A stretch of 64,000 nt of DNA from Pseudarthrobacter sp. W1I19 (GCF_030817835.1 NZ_JAUSZR010000001.1:1-64000), one strand, 5' to 3'; counted from the stretch's first letter, positions 31,132 through 39,605 are shown. Notes: a model not told the origin generated them from the letters alone. Numbers and translations: made by a program.

Positions 31132-32166
31132 TCAGGGCTGGAGCCGCGCCAGGATAGAGCTGACAGGTCCGTTGATTACCTGCCTGAAGCCGGTTCCTGC
31201 CCATAGGTTGATCCACTCGGGGCTTTCGCTCGCTGCAGCAGCGGCACGGAGGGGACTGGTCAGGTGGTGAATCTCGGGGTAACCGAAGGGGGCAGTGCTG
31301 TCATACTGCCGCATGAATTCGTTGTAGAGGCCTCGGGCGTACCGTCCCGAGAATGCTTTAGTGACAGCGGTCGTGTTGAAATGTTGGGAACTCAGTGCTT
31401 TGCGATGGACAGGCCTGGTGCCTGCTTCGTCGGCGCAGAGGAATGCGGTTCCAGCCTGAACGGCCATGGCGCCACGTGAAAGAGCGGCCCGGGCTTGGTC
31501 GCCGGTGACGATGCCTCCCGCCGCGATGACCGTAGTACCCAGATCGGAAACCTCTTCCAGCAGCTCAAGCAGCGGGCGCGTCGGGGCCGGAGCAACCGGG
31601 TCGAATGTTCCACGGTGCCCTCCAGCCTCCGGACCCTGCACACAGAGTGCATCCACGCCTGCACCAAGCGCCTGAACAGCCTCCCCGTGGGAAGTGACTG
31701 TGCTGAGCACGTACACCCCTTTTTGCTGCAGGTCCGAGACGATGCCCGCGGGCGGTAGGTCGAAGGTGAAGGAAACGACTGCCGGCGCCAGTTCCAGCAG
31801 CACATCAAGCTTGTTTTCCCAGTCGTCATCGTCGTGCTTGGGTTCTCCGAGTGCGACCCCGAATCGCTCCGCATACGGGGTAAGAGAGGCTGCGTACTTC
31901 TGCAGGGCTTCCACGTCGGCGGCCGAAGGTTGCGGTACGAAGAGGTTCACACCCACGGGAGAATCCGTGAGCTGGCGGACCGCCTCGATCTCAGTCCGCA
32001 TCGTTCCAGCACTTTTATAACCGGCAGCCAAAAAACCCAGCCCTCCTTGAGAGCTTACGGCTGCTGCCAGGGAGGGTGTCGACGGACCCCCCGCCATGGG
32101 GGCTTGAAACACGGGCAGCGCTAGGGCGCCGGGATTGAACCGGGACTTCGGTGATGAAGCGTTCAT
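31132..32166 (-). CDS. nitronate monooxygenase (2-nitropropane dioxygenase-like)
   Basis: 344 aa FMN-dependent TIM-barrel enzyme. Start MNASSPKSRF at 32166, with GGAG upstream; the longer frame to 32235 runs into the divergent promoter and has no ribosome site. Motifs: FQAPMAGGPSTPSLAAAVS (N-terminal flavin loop), GVNLFVPQP, ALCVQGPEAGGHRGTFD (with the catalytic His in EAGGHRG), VIAAGGIVTGDQARAALSRGA and AVQAGTAFL. It oxidises toxic alkyl nitronates or related electron-rich compounds. Divergent from the DJ-1 gene, sharing the region with the TetR operator at 32260. Confidence 0.9.
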   Translation of the reverse strand: MNASSPKSRFNPGALALPVFQAPMAGGPSTPSLAAAVSSQGGLGFLAAGYKSAGTMRTEIEAVRQLTDSPVGVNLFVPQPSAADVEALQKYAASLTPYAERFGVALGEPKHDDDDWENKLDVLLELAPAVVSFTFDLPPAGIVSDLQQKGVYVLSTVTSHGEAVQALGAGVDALCVQGPEAGGHRGTFDPVAPAPTRPLLELLEEVSDLGTTVIAAGGIVTGDQARAALSRGAMAVQAGTAFLCADEAGTRPVHRKALSSQHFNTTAVTKAFSGRYARGLYNEFMRQYDSTAPFGYPEIHHLTSPLRAAAAASESPEWINLWAGTGFRQVINGPVSSILARLQP

Positions 32167-32228
32167 CGTGGCGTGCTCCACTTCAGGCAGGATGGGATGT
32201 GAGTTTAGCGGCGGGAAAAATCTGCCTG

Positions 32229-32276
32229 TTGACATTCTAAAGCTCGAAGCTTATAAATAGTAGACCGTTCGTCTAC
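32229..32276 (+). promoter_or_regulatory. consensus promoter with operator (site 3) of the DJ-1-like gene
   Basis: TTGACA at 32229-32234, exactly 17 bases, then TATAAA at 32252-32257: a near-perfect vegetative promoter, which is rare in high-GC actinobacteria. The palindrome GTAGACCGTTCGTCTAC (32260-32276; perfect 6-bp arms) covers the expected transcription start. A strong promoter with an operator on the start site is the design of a tightly repressed, highly inducible gene. Confidence 0.75.
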
Positions 32277-32290
32277 AAAGGAAGTGCAAC

Positions 32291-32995
32291 ATGAAAAAGG
32301 TTTTGATGGTCCTCACAGGAGCCACTACGTGGGAGCTGAAGGATGGAACGCAGCACCCCACGGGGTTCTGGGCCGAAGAGTTTACGGTGCCCGACCACAT
32401 CTTCCGCACGGAAGGATTCGATGTCACCATTGCCACGCCCGGCGGCGTCGTTCCCGTGGCCGACGAGCTTAGCTTGGCGCCGGAAATGAATGGCGGCGAC
32501 CTCCAGAAGATCGCCGAATACCGGAGCTATCTGGACGGGGCACAAGGCAACCTTGCAGGCGCCGTCGCCCTGGAAAGCATCAATCCGGCCGACTATGACA
32601 TCGTGTTCGTACCTGGCGGTCACGGCCCCATGCAGGATCTTGCCGTCAACGCCGACATCGCACGCATCTACGAAGCAACACTGGATGACCCGACAAAGGT
32701 GGTCGCCTCCCTCTGCCACGGACCTGCCAGCTTCCTCCCCGCTACCCGCGACGGGAAGTGGCTGTTCAACGGCCGCCGGGTGACCGCGTTCCTTGACGAG
32801 GAGGAGTCGCAGGCCGGCTTCGCCGACAAGGCACCCTGGCTCCTGGAGACCCGGCTGCGTGAGGGCGGCGCCATCTTCGAATCCGGTCCGGTATGGGGCT
32901 CTTTCGTCGTTGTCGACGGAAACCTGGTGACGGGCCAGAACCCCGCCTCGGCCGAAGAAGCAGCCAAGGCCGTCATCCAACTGGCTAACGCCTGA
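32291..32995 (+). CDS. DJ-1/PfpI (Hsp31-like) protein, probable glyoxalase III / deglycase
   Basis: 234 aa. The N-terminal MKKVLMVLTGA strand, the HPTGFWAEEF motif with the conserved Glu near 29-30, and the nucleophile elbow VVASLCHGPASFL with Cys142-His143 are all present, as in Hsp31/glyoxalase III enzymes that detoxify methylglyoxal or repair glycation without glutathione. GRRVTAFLDEEE and PWLLETRLREGGA are further subgroup motifs. AAAGGAAG precedes the ATG. It is driven by a near-consensus promoter with a TetR operator on the start site, so expression should be induced by the ligand of a NemR-like regulator. Confidence 0.92.
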   Translation: MKKVLMVLTGATTWELKDGTQHPTGFWAEEFTVPDHIFRTEGFDVTIATPGGVVPVADELSLAPEMNGGDLQKIAEYRSYLDGAQGNLAGAVALESINPADYDIVFVPGGHGPMQDLAVNADIARIYEATLDDPTKVVASLCHGPASFLPATRDGKWLFNGRRVTAFLDEEESQAGFADKAPWLLETRLREGGAIFESGPVWGSFVVVDGNLVTGQNPASAEEAAKAVIQLANA

Positions 32996-33029
32996 GCCTG
33001 CGTTCCGACCACTGATCCCGTGCTACCAC

Positions 33030-33058
33030 TTGACCCTACTAGCCGACCGGTCTAATAT
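33030..33058 (+). promoter_or_regulatory. promoter of the second TetR gene with operator, site 4
   Basis: TTGACC (33030-33035), 17 bases, TAATAT (33053-33058). The operator-like TAGCCGACCGGTCTA (33040-33054) fills the spacer between the two boxes; its complement reads TAGACCGGTCGGCTA. Confidence 0.65.
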
Positions 33059-33088
33059 TTTACTTACTGACTGAAGGAGGAGCCTGAA

Positions 33089-33652
33089 ATGAACACCAAA
33101 GAACGCATCGTCAAGGAAGCATTGGGGCTGTTCCATGCCAATGGATACAGTGCCACAGGCGTCCTGGACATCACGCGGGCTGCGGGCGTCCCCAAGGGCT
33201 CCTTCTACCACTTCTTCAGCAGCAAGGAAGACCTCGCCCTTGAGGCGGTCGAAACGTACCGGAAGATCACACGCGTCGAACTCCTTGACGGTGCTGGCGG
33301 ATCCGCCCTTCGGCGCATCCGCCAGCACCTCCAGCATCTGGTCAGCATGGCAGAAGTCGCTGACTTCACCCGCGGCTGCCTGTTGGGCAACTTCTCAACC
33401 GAAATGCCCTCCCAGAGCACCCGGGTCTCGGCGGCCGTCGAAAGCGCCCTGCAGTCCTGGACCGGACATCTCGCCCAGGCAATCGCAGAAGCACAGAACG
33501 CCGGCGAGATCGAGAACAAGGCGGACGCGGCAGGCCTGGCATCCTTTGTCATTTCCGGCTTGGAAGGCTCTTTGGCCAGGGCGAAGGTGTCCGGATCCCG
33601 GGAACCGCTCAACGTGTTTTTCGAGACAGTCTTCCGGGACATACTCAACTAA
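33089..33652 (+). CDS. second TetR/AcrR regulator with NemR-like cysteine
   Basis: 187 aa paralogue-like partner of the regulator at 29379. HTH: TGVLDITRAAGVPKGSFYHFF (23-43). The C-terminal domain has FTRGCLLGNFSTEM, with Cys97 in the same Gly-Cys-Leu context as NemR Cys106. AGGAGG stands eight bases before the ATG. An operator inside its own promoter predicts autorepression. Two such regulators within 4 kb, with related operators, suggest cross-regulation. Ligand unknown; electrophiles or reactive chlorine are the family precedent. Confidence 0.9.
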   Translation: MNTKERIVKEALGLFHANGYSATGVLDITRAAGVPKGSFYHFFSSKEDLALEAVETYRKITRVELLDGAGGSALRRIRQHLQHLVSMAEVADFTRGCLLGNFSTEMPSQSTRVSAAVESALQSWTGHLAQAIAEAQNAGEIENKADAAGLASFVISGLEGSLARAKVSGSREPLNVFFETVFRDILN

Positions 33653-33655
33653 TCA

Positions 33656-33677
33656 AAGGTAGGCCGCAGCCTACCTT
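33656..33677 (+). terminator. hairpin after the second TetR gene
   Basis: 9-bp stem AAGGTAGGC / GCCTACCTT with a 4-base loop directly behind the stop codon. Short T content follows, so termination may be partial. Confidence 0.6.
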
Positions 33678-33684
33678 CACGCGA

Positions 33685-33715
33685 CTGACGAGTAGACCGG
33701 TCGTCTCGCTACAAT
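33685..33715 (+). promoter_or_regulatory. promoter with operator (site 5) of the 240-aa gene
   Basis: TAGACCGGTCGTCTC at 33693-33707 matches the DJ-1 operator at 13 of 15 positions. It sits between a weak -35 (CTGACG, 33685-33690) and a good -10 (TACAAT, 33710-33715). Confidence 0.6.
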
Positions 33716-33781
33716 CCATAAATGTACTAGTCGGGGCGTTCATGCCTCTCCGGACTCACCAAGAAAGGGGAACGGATCTTC

Positions 33782-34504
33782 GTGAATTCGTTGCTTAGCT
33801 CTGTCCTTGAGGCGAATGGCGGACTCGATAAGTGGGCCGACCTTAACGGACTCAAAGCAGAAATCGCCTATAGCGGCCCCTTTTGGGGCTATAAGGGTCG
33901 GCCGGAATTCGCCGGGGTCGAGATCGTCGAGGCTGACCTCCAGCAGCAGCGGATTCTGAGCACCAACGCCGCAAGCGGACGTGCTGTGGAATACAGCCGC
34001 GAGCAGGACAGGGTCACGGTCTCGGCGGCAAACGGTAACCTGCTTCATGCTTTGGATCGTCCGCGGGCTTCATTGGCCGGCTACGGCCCGGAAGCCCAGT
34101 GGTCCGCTGCACAGGCAGCGTACTTCCGCAGCTACGCCACATGGCACTACCTTGTTGAGCCATACATCTTCATCTGGCCCGGAGTGCGGACGCACGAAAC
34201 ATCCCCCTGGAATGAGAGCGGAGAGACCTGGAGGGTTCTGCAGGTTGACTTCCCTGCCTCGATCGATACCCACAGCGGAAGCCAGCTCTACTACTTCGAC
34301 GAATCTTTCCGCCTGCGTCGAGTGGATTACCAACCAGCGGTCAACGGTCATACCCCTATTGCGCACTACGTCATGGAGCATACGAACGTTGCCGGCCTGG
34401 AGATTCCCACGCGGCGGAATATCCACATCCGAAATGAGGACGGCACACCCGATCTTTCATGGACACCTATCTCGCTTGAGCTGAGCAACACTGCCATCTT
34501 CTGA
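33782..34504 (+). CDS. protein of unknown function in the TetR regulon
   Basis: 240 aa, GTG start at 33782 with AAAGGGG upstream. Opens with MNSLLSSVLEANGGLDKWAD, a beginning shared by many uncharacterised cytoplasmic proteins of LolA-like beta-rich shape. Further features: FWGYKGRPEF, WSAAQAAYFRSYATWHYLVEP, SQLYYFDESFRLRRVDY and the terminal VAGLEIPTRRNIHIRNEDG. No signal peptide and no catalytic motif that I know. The TAGAC-type operator in its promoter ties it to the same control as the DJ-1 and TetR genes, so a stress or detoxification role is likely; that is inference. Confidence 0.75.
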   Translation: MNSLLSSVLEANGGLDKWADLNGLKAEIAYSGPFWGYKGRPEFAGVEIVEADLQQQRILSTNAASGRAVEYSREQDRVTVSAANGNLLHALDRPRASLAGYGPEAQWSAAQAAYFRSYATWHYLVEPYIFIWPGVRTHETSPWNESGETWRVLQVDFPASIDTHSGSQLYYFDESFRLRRVDYQPAVNGHTPIAHYVMEHTNVAGLEIPTRRNIHIRNEDGTPDLSWTPISLELSNTAIF

Positions 34505-34638
34505 CTCCAGAACAGCCCGGGCTGCATTACCGCTTTCGGGAACGGGGTTGATGTGCGGGTCTGACACCCGCGCATCAGGCCCCCGCACGATTCTCAGCAC
34601 GCATTTCTCGGTTATTCGGTCCCCTTAAGGAAGTCCCC

Positions 34639-35878
34639 ATGTCCACAACGCAGTACCTACCCCACCAGGGAACGCCGGCGGGGCGCACCGGCCGCACGCT
34701 CCCAGGCGGGGTTGCTTTCACAGGCATCGCCATCACCTTCATCAGCTTGTATGTGGCCGCCGGAGCACCGACACCCCTGCTGGCGCTCTATCAGAAGCAA
34801 TGGGACTTCCCCGCACCCACGCTGACTCTCGCGTTCGCGGTCTACGCCGGGGGCTTCCTGGCAGCCTCCCTTACGGTTGGTTCACTTTCTGATCACGTGG
34901 GTCGCCGACCCGTTCTGCTTGCAGCGCTCGGCCTGCAACTGGTATCCGTGATCATGTTCCTCACAGCCGCCCATATCGGGTGGATTGTCGCTGCCCGGGC
35001 AAGTTCAGGGGATCGCAACCGGCGCCGCCACCACCGCGTTCACCGCTGCCCTTGTCGAGCTCGCGCCTGCCAACAGGAAGAAGCTGGCAACGATCCTGGG
35101 CAGTGTGGGAGTAACCAGCGGCCTGGCAGTTGGCGCCCTGCTCGCCGGGCTGGCCATCGAATATATCCCCCAACCAAACAGCCTGGTATTCGTCATCCTG
35201 GGCGTCATCACGCTCTTTGGCGGCGTGATAGTTGCCGCCTCACCTGAGAGCGGGAACCGCCGAGCAGGAGCACTGCGCTCCCTCGTGCCCCGCGTTATTG
35301 TTCCGCCCGCGGCGCGGCCGGAATTCATGGCCGCGGCCCCAGGCATTGCGGCGATATGGATGCTCGCAGGGCTGTCCCTGGGTCTGGCCCCCACCCTTGT
35401 GCGAAACGTCTTCCAGCTCGACAGCGGTCTCCTGAATGGGATCACCAGCTTCATCGGGCCAGCCACGTCGGCCGCCGTCGGCCTTGCCTTCATCCGCGTG
35501 GGCCCCCGAAAGGGAACCATCATTGGAATCACCACCGGCATCATCGGTACCGCCGGCATCTTGGCCGGCGTCCTCGCGGACAGCATCATCCTCATGATGG
35601 CAGGACAGTTCGTCGGCGGCATCGGATTTGGAGCAACATTCGCCGGGGCACTGCGACTCATCATCCCGCTGACCGCTCCAGAACAGAGGAGCGCCAGCGT
35701 TGCAGCCATCTATGTTGTCGCCTATCTCGCCTTCAGCGTCCCCGTGGTGCTGGTCGGCCTGCTCGCCGCACCCCTGGGTCTGCTCAATGTTGTTATCGCC
35801 TATACGGCAGTAACTGCTGTTCTGGGACTCATCAGCCTGTACAAGCAGTTAGTCATGCGCGGCAAGGACGGGCAATAG
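34639..35878 (+). pseudogene. MFS transporter, frameshifted
   Basis: About 413 codons of a 12-TM major facilitator. The first frame (34639 to about 35000) has TM1-TM3, including the MFS motif A SDHVGRRPVLL. It would run out of frame into non-protein sequence. The second frame resumes with VQGIATGAATTAFTAALVEL and reaches the stop at 35878. A normal reading AARAVQGIATG is restored by dropping one A at 35001-35002, so a single inserted base explains the break. AAGGAAG precedes the ATG. Could be sequencing error or a recent mutation. In its intact form it would be an efflux or uptake permease serving the detoxification island. Confidence 0.8.
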
Positions 35879-36120
35879 ACCGCCTCCCAGCTGCCCCTGA
35901 CCCGCCGAGCGGACCCGGGAAGGCTGTCCCATCGACAACCTCAGCTCAGGCTCACGCTTCCCACTCCCGCGGCTTGGCTGCCACAGAGAACCGCAGTCCC
36001 CCCGGAACGTATCCGTACACAACCCCGCGCGCTACCCAGCTCCCTTGCACATAAGGGGGCCTGCCAAGAAATAGCCCGACCACCCCGGGGGACCCAGTAC
36101 TTCCCTGCAGGAGCAAGATC

Positions 36121-36348
36121 ATGACCTCAAAATCGATTCGTACCGCGCTTCTTACAGCCCTATCTGCAGCAATAATCGCAGCCTGCGCTGGCTCAACGGC
36201 ATCGCGAGGGGCAAGTACGCGTTCCCTCGCATCCGGTTTAACCCTTGCTGTTCCTACGCCTGCAGAAGGCAGATCCCATGAGACGGCATACAGCGCAGTC
36301 ATGGACCCTGCACGACAGAAGACTACGGCCAGGCCCCGTAACAGGTAA
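36121..36348 (+). CDS. small putative lipoprotein, 75 aa
   Basis: AGGAG stands eight bases before the ATG. The N-terminus is signal-like (MTSKSIRTALLTALSAAIIAAC) with Cys22 after IIAA, a possible lipobox. The rest is low in structure (TASRGASTRSLASG...). No family recognised. A gene is likely but not certain because an antisense frame is also open. Confidence 0.4.
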   Translation: MTSKSIRTALLTALSAAIIAACAGSTASRGASTRSLASGLTLAVPTPAEGRSHETAYSAVMDPARQKTTARPRNR

Positions 36349-36487
36349 GCGACCGGGGCAGGCTTCGGCGGTGGCAGACGCGGAGAACACCGCGACAACC
36401 AGCAGCCAAACGTCCCCGAACAGTTAGACCGACAGAAGAGACCGTTTCTCGGCACAATCCCGATCGGAAAAGGAAAGTAGCAAGCAC

Positions 36488-36664
36488 ATGGCCAAAACCA
36501 CAACGGAAATACTCACTGACGCGCTGGAGCAGGCGGCAGCCGCTCATGGGGTGTACGAAGACGAAGTCCTAGGCGGAGTCTACGACGCCCACTGGCCGCA
36601 ATGGTACGCCGATCACATGGCGCGAACCCTCGCGGAGGCTGGACATACGTTTGCCCTTGACTAG
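36488..36664 (+). CDS. small conserved-type protein, 58 aa
   Basis: MAKTTTEILTDALEQAAAAH, then GVYEDEVLGGVYDAHWPQWY, ending ADHMARTLAEAGHTFALD. Strongly protein-like, with Trp/Tyr-rich aromatic clusters of a kind I associate with small actinobacterial proteins of unknown function. AGGAAAG lies upstream. It is below the usual length cut-off of gene finders. It may share a transcript with the reductase gene downstream. Confidence 0.7.
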   Translation: MAKTTTEILTDALEQAAAAHGVYEDEVLGGVYDAHWPQWYADHMARTLAEAGHTFALD

Positions 36665-36764
36665 AGCCTTACCACCATCGGGCCCCTAAGGACCAGCTGC
36701 CCTTCAACCAGCACCAACAGCCCAACAAGAAACCAAATAGCTACAGCAAGAAGAGGAACCCTCC

Positions 36765-36872
36765 ATGAAAATGAAACGTGAAGTACCAGCACTCCTCGCT
36801 CGCGAGGTCCGGCACGGCGGCGATGGCCGGCTGTTCCAAGAAGTCTTCGCGACTAAGGGGTCCCAACGATGA
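36765..36872 (+). CDS. 35-aa peptide coupled to the disulfide oxidoreductase
   Basis: MKMKREVPALLAREVRHGG, then DGRLFQEVFATKGSQR. AGAGGAA stands eight bases before the ATG, and its stop overlaps the next start (ATGA at 36869-36872), so translation of the reductase is probably coupled to it. It could be a leader peptide that controls reductase translation, or a small partner. No family recognised. Confidence 0.5.
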   Translation: MKMKREVPALLAREVRHGGDGRLFQEVFATKGSQR

Positions 36873-38305
36873 TTACGCCTGGCCTCTCCGCGGAATACGA
36901 TCTGATCGTGCTGGGCGGCGGCGCAGTCGGCGAGAACATCGCCGATCGTGCCGTGCAGGGCGGGCTGACAGCTGTCATCGTCGAAAACGAACTAGTTGGA
37001 GGAGAATGCTCCTACTGGGCCTGCATGCCGTCGAAGGCGCTGCTGCGTTCCTCCCAGGCTTTACGGGCGGCCCGTCAAGTACCCGGCGCCGCCCAGGCGG
37101 TCACGGGTGAACTCGATGTGGATGCCGTGCTGGCCAGGCGGGATGCGTTCGCCAGCAACTGGTCAGATACCGGCCAGGTCCGGTGGCTCGACAGCGCAGG
37201 TATTGGCCTCGTCCGGGGCCACGGCCGGCTAAGCGGTGAAAAGGAAGTTACCGTCACAGCCAAAGACGGTTCCACCACCGTGCTCACCGCCCGACATGCC
37301 GTCTCAATAGCCACAGGGTCAGATGCGTTCCTTCCTGACATCGACGGGCTTGTCGAGGCCCAACCCTGGACAAGCCGTGAGGCAACGAGCATCAAGGCCA
37401 TTCCTGAGAGCCTCGCGATCATCGGCGGTGGTGTAGTCGCTGCAGAGATGGCAACCGTTTTTGCTTCCTTCGGCACAACAGTCACCCTGATCTCCCGCAG
37501 CGGACTGCTTTCGGGTATGGAACCGTTCGCCGGTGACCTCGTCGCAAACTCCCTCCGGGAGCAGGGCGTCACGATACTCACCGACACCAAAACGACCAGA
37601 GTGCAGCGCAATGAAAACGGCGTCCTCCTCGAAACCGGGGACGGCACAACAATCACTTCCCAGGAAGTGCTCGTCGCCACCGGCCGCACACCCCGCACCA
37701 CGGACATTGGCCTGGACTCCGTCGGTCTCACGCCCGGAGCCTGGATCGAAACCGATGACACCTTGCAGGTGCCAGGCTTCGACTGGCTCTACGCCGCAGG
37801 TGATGTGACCAACCGGGCCCTGCTCACCCACCAGGGCAAGTACCAGGCACGGGCGGCCGGTGACGTAATCGCCGCCCGGGCCGCCGGGGCCGAAGTGTCC
37901 GATGCTCCCTGGGGAACCCACGTCGCCACCGCCGACCACCAGGCTGTCCCCCAGGTCACCTTCACCGATCCGGAGGTTGCATCAGTAGGCCTTACAGCCG
38001 ATGCGGCGCGCAAGGCTGGATACCGCATCCGGGTTGTCGACTACCAGCTCGGTTGGGTCGCCGGCGCCAGCGTGCGCGCCGATGGGTATGCAGGTGCCGC
38101 GCGGATGATTGTCGACGAAGAGCGCAAGGTGGTGCTGGGCATGACCTTTGCCGGCCCGGATGTTAGTGAACTGCTCCAGGCTGCCACGATCGCAGTCGTC
38201 GCGGAAATCCCGCTGGACCGCTTGTGGCATGCGGTACCTGCCTACCCCACCGTCAGCGAGATCTGGCTGCGCCTGCTCGAAACATACGGGCGTCCCTCCG
38301 CTTAG
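36869..38305 (+). CDS. pyridine nucleotide-disulfide oxidoreductase (class I)
   Basis: 478 aa, related to lipoamide dehydrogenase, mercuric reductase and mycothione reductase. FAD motif LIVLGGGAVGENIADRA (12-28), redox disulfide GGECSYWACMPSK with Cys47 and Cys52 (CX4C), NAD(P) motif IIGGGVVAAEMATVFASFG near 184, second FAD motif DWLYAAGDVTN near 310 and the C-terminal active-site HAVPAYPTVSE. No extra N-terminal metal-binding domain, so it is not a full mercuric reductase. In a mycothiol-using organism it may reduce a low-molecular-weight disulfide, quinone or metal; not decidable here. Context: next to electrophile-stress genes. Confidence 0.9.
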   Translation: MITPGLSAEYDLIVLGGGAVGENIADRAVQGGLTAVIVENELVGGECSYWACMPSKALLRSSQALRAARQVPGAAQAVTGELDVDAVLARRDAFASNWSDTGQVRWLDSAGIGLVRGHGRLSGEKEVTVTAKDGSTTVLTARHAVSIATGSDAFLPDIDGLVEAQPWTSREATSIKAIPESLAIIGGGVVAAEMATVFASFGTTVTLISRSGLLSGMEPFAGDLVANSLREQGVTILTDTKTTRVQRNENGVLLETGDGTTITSQEVLVATGRTPRTTDIGLDSVGLTPGAWIETDDTLQVPGFDWLYAAGDVTNRALLTHQGKYQARAAGDVIAARAAGAEVSDAPWGTHVATADHQAVPQVTFTDPEVASVGLTADAARKAGYRIRVVDYQLGWVAGASVRADGYAGAARMIVDEERKVVLGMTFAGPDVSELLQAATIAVVAEIPLDRLWHAVPAYPTVSEIWLRLLETYGRPSA

Positions 38306-38326
38306 GAATTACGCGCTCAGGGGACC

Positions 38327-38358
38327 GGACCTTCCACCCTCCTGCTGGTGGAAGGTTC
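38327..38358 (+). terminator. hairpin after the oxidoreductase gene
   Basis: 10-bp perfect core ACCTTCCACC / GGTGGAAGGT with an 8-base loop, 22 bases past the stop. No T run follows. Confidence 0.5.
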
Positions 38359-38430
38359 CGCCCCCAGCGCACTTCCATGTACGCGCGGACGCCGCTTCCC
38401 CCAACCCTCCCAATGAAAGGAAACCACGAC

Positions 38431-38562
38431 ATGACTGCCGGAATGGGCCATCACGCTGACACAAACACACTTACGGAAGCCGACGAGATCCTATCCCTCG
38501 GTGGCACCTCTGATATCCGGGACCGCCGGGTGCCCGTGCCGACCCCGTACGGGAGAACCTGA
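38431..38562 (+). CDS. small protein, 43 aa, coupled to DUF3040
   Basis: MTAGMGHHADTNTLTEADEI, then LSLGGTSDIRDRRVPVPTPY and GRT. AAAGGAAAC lies upstream of the ATG. Its stop overlaps the DUF3040 start (TGATG), which supports real translation. No family recognised. Confidence 0.55.
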   Translation: MTAGMGHHADTNTLTEADEILSLGGTSDIRDRRVPVPTPYGRT

Positions 38563-38972
38563 TGGCCCTCTCGGAACAAGAACGGAACATGCTGGAGCAA
38601 CTCGAGAAGCAGTTCAAGAAGGACGATCCCGAATTCGCGGATGCCATGGAAGCAGGACCCGCCCGGAAGTACTCCGGATCACGGACCATTATCGGCGTTC
38701 TTACCACGCTGTCCGGCATCTCCGTCCTGCTGTTCGGCGCCTCCCTCAGTGATCCCATCACTGGCATCATCGTCGGCACCCTGGGCTTCGCTGTCCTGAT
38801 AGCCGGCGGGTACCTCGCCACAATGCGCAGCGACCGAACCGAAAGCAAATTCCTGCCCCGTGCCTCCGACCCCACGGTAAAGGGTGACGAGACAGCTCCG
38901 GAAAAGGACCGTCGGTCCCTAAAAGGCAGTCTCGGCGAGGCAGCATTATGGACCCTTTTCTGGTGGGTATAG
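38562..38972 (+). CDS. DUF3040 membrane protein
   Basis: 136 aa. The N-terminal MALSEQERNMLEQLEKQFKK is the DUF3040 signature (LSExExxxLxxxE). Two membrane helices follow (TIIGVLTTLSGISVLLFGAS and ITGIIVGTLGFAVLIAGGYL), then a charged tail. A common actinobacterial family without an assigned role. Overlaps the 43-aa gene by one base. Confidence 0.85.
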   Translation: MALSEQERNMLEQLEKQFKKDDPEFADAMEAGPARKYSGSRTIIGVLTTLSGISVLLFGASLSDPITGIIVGTLGFAVLIAGGYLATMRSDRTESKFLPRASDPTVKGDETAPEKDRRSLKGSLGEAALWTLFWWV

Positions 38973-39245
38973 CAGCCCCAGAATTCCCATAACCTCTCCC
39001 ACCCGGCATGAGTCGCATCCCGATCACCACCACAAGGACCGGGACAACGACGGACATGAACCGTTCAGCATCATCCAATCTCTGCAGGAAAGGGCACAGA
39101 CCAGCAGGCTCCGAAAGCTGCCCTTACAAGGCCACGGTCACCGCCTTGCTGGACACCGCCCCCTGGTTCTCCACGCCGCTTTGCCCGGGGATGGCCCGGT
39201 GACGCCCTTCTCCAGCAGCCCACCTCCCCAACAAAAGGATCACGA

Positions 39246-39605
39246 ATGACCAAGCACGTAGAAAAAGGCGCCCGCATGTTTGAACGCGGCTCAGAACTGA
39301 ATTCCGGCCGTCCTGGTCCTTGCTTCCTGGCGGTTGTGGGAGGGGCAACCTTGCTCATACTTCTGCTGGAGTTCTGGGAGCATGTCTACCTGCAAAACAT
39401 TCTGACTGGTGCACTGGCCATTGCCGTGATCATGTCAGGAGTCCAGGTTTCAGCGATACGCGGCATTCTCAGCCGAAGGAGGAAGCCGGCCCGCGCACCC
39501 GTCGCGTCCAAGGCCCGCCAAGTCAGCGACAGGATGGTCGAGCAGCCATACAGGCTCCGCAATGGCGACGGGATTCCCCACTCACATCTGTGGTGGTTTA
39601 GCTAA
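39246..39605 (+). CDS. small membrane protein, unknown
   Basis: 119 aa. AAAAGGA stands upstream of the ATG. One or two hydrophobic helices (FLAVVGGATLLILLLEFWEH and ILTGALAIAVIMSGVQVSA) between basic tails. No family recognised. It is the last plus-strand gene before the convergent GH15 gene. The preceding 38973-39245 shows no convincing gene. Confidence 0.55.
   Translation: MTKHVEKGARMFERGSELNSGRPGPCFLAVVGGATLLILLLEFWEHVYLQNILTGALAIAVIMSGVQVSAIRGILSRRRKPARAPVASKARQVSDRMVEQPYRLRNGDGIPHSHLWWFS

Noticed and set aside
36425..36439. Sixth operator TAGACCGACAGAAGA upstream of the 58-aa gene
   Set aside because: Only the left half matches the TAGACCGAC half-site; the right half is unrelated and no palindrome forms.
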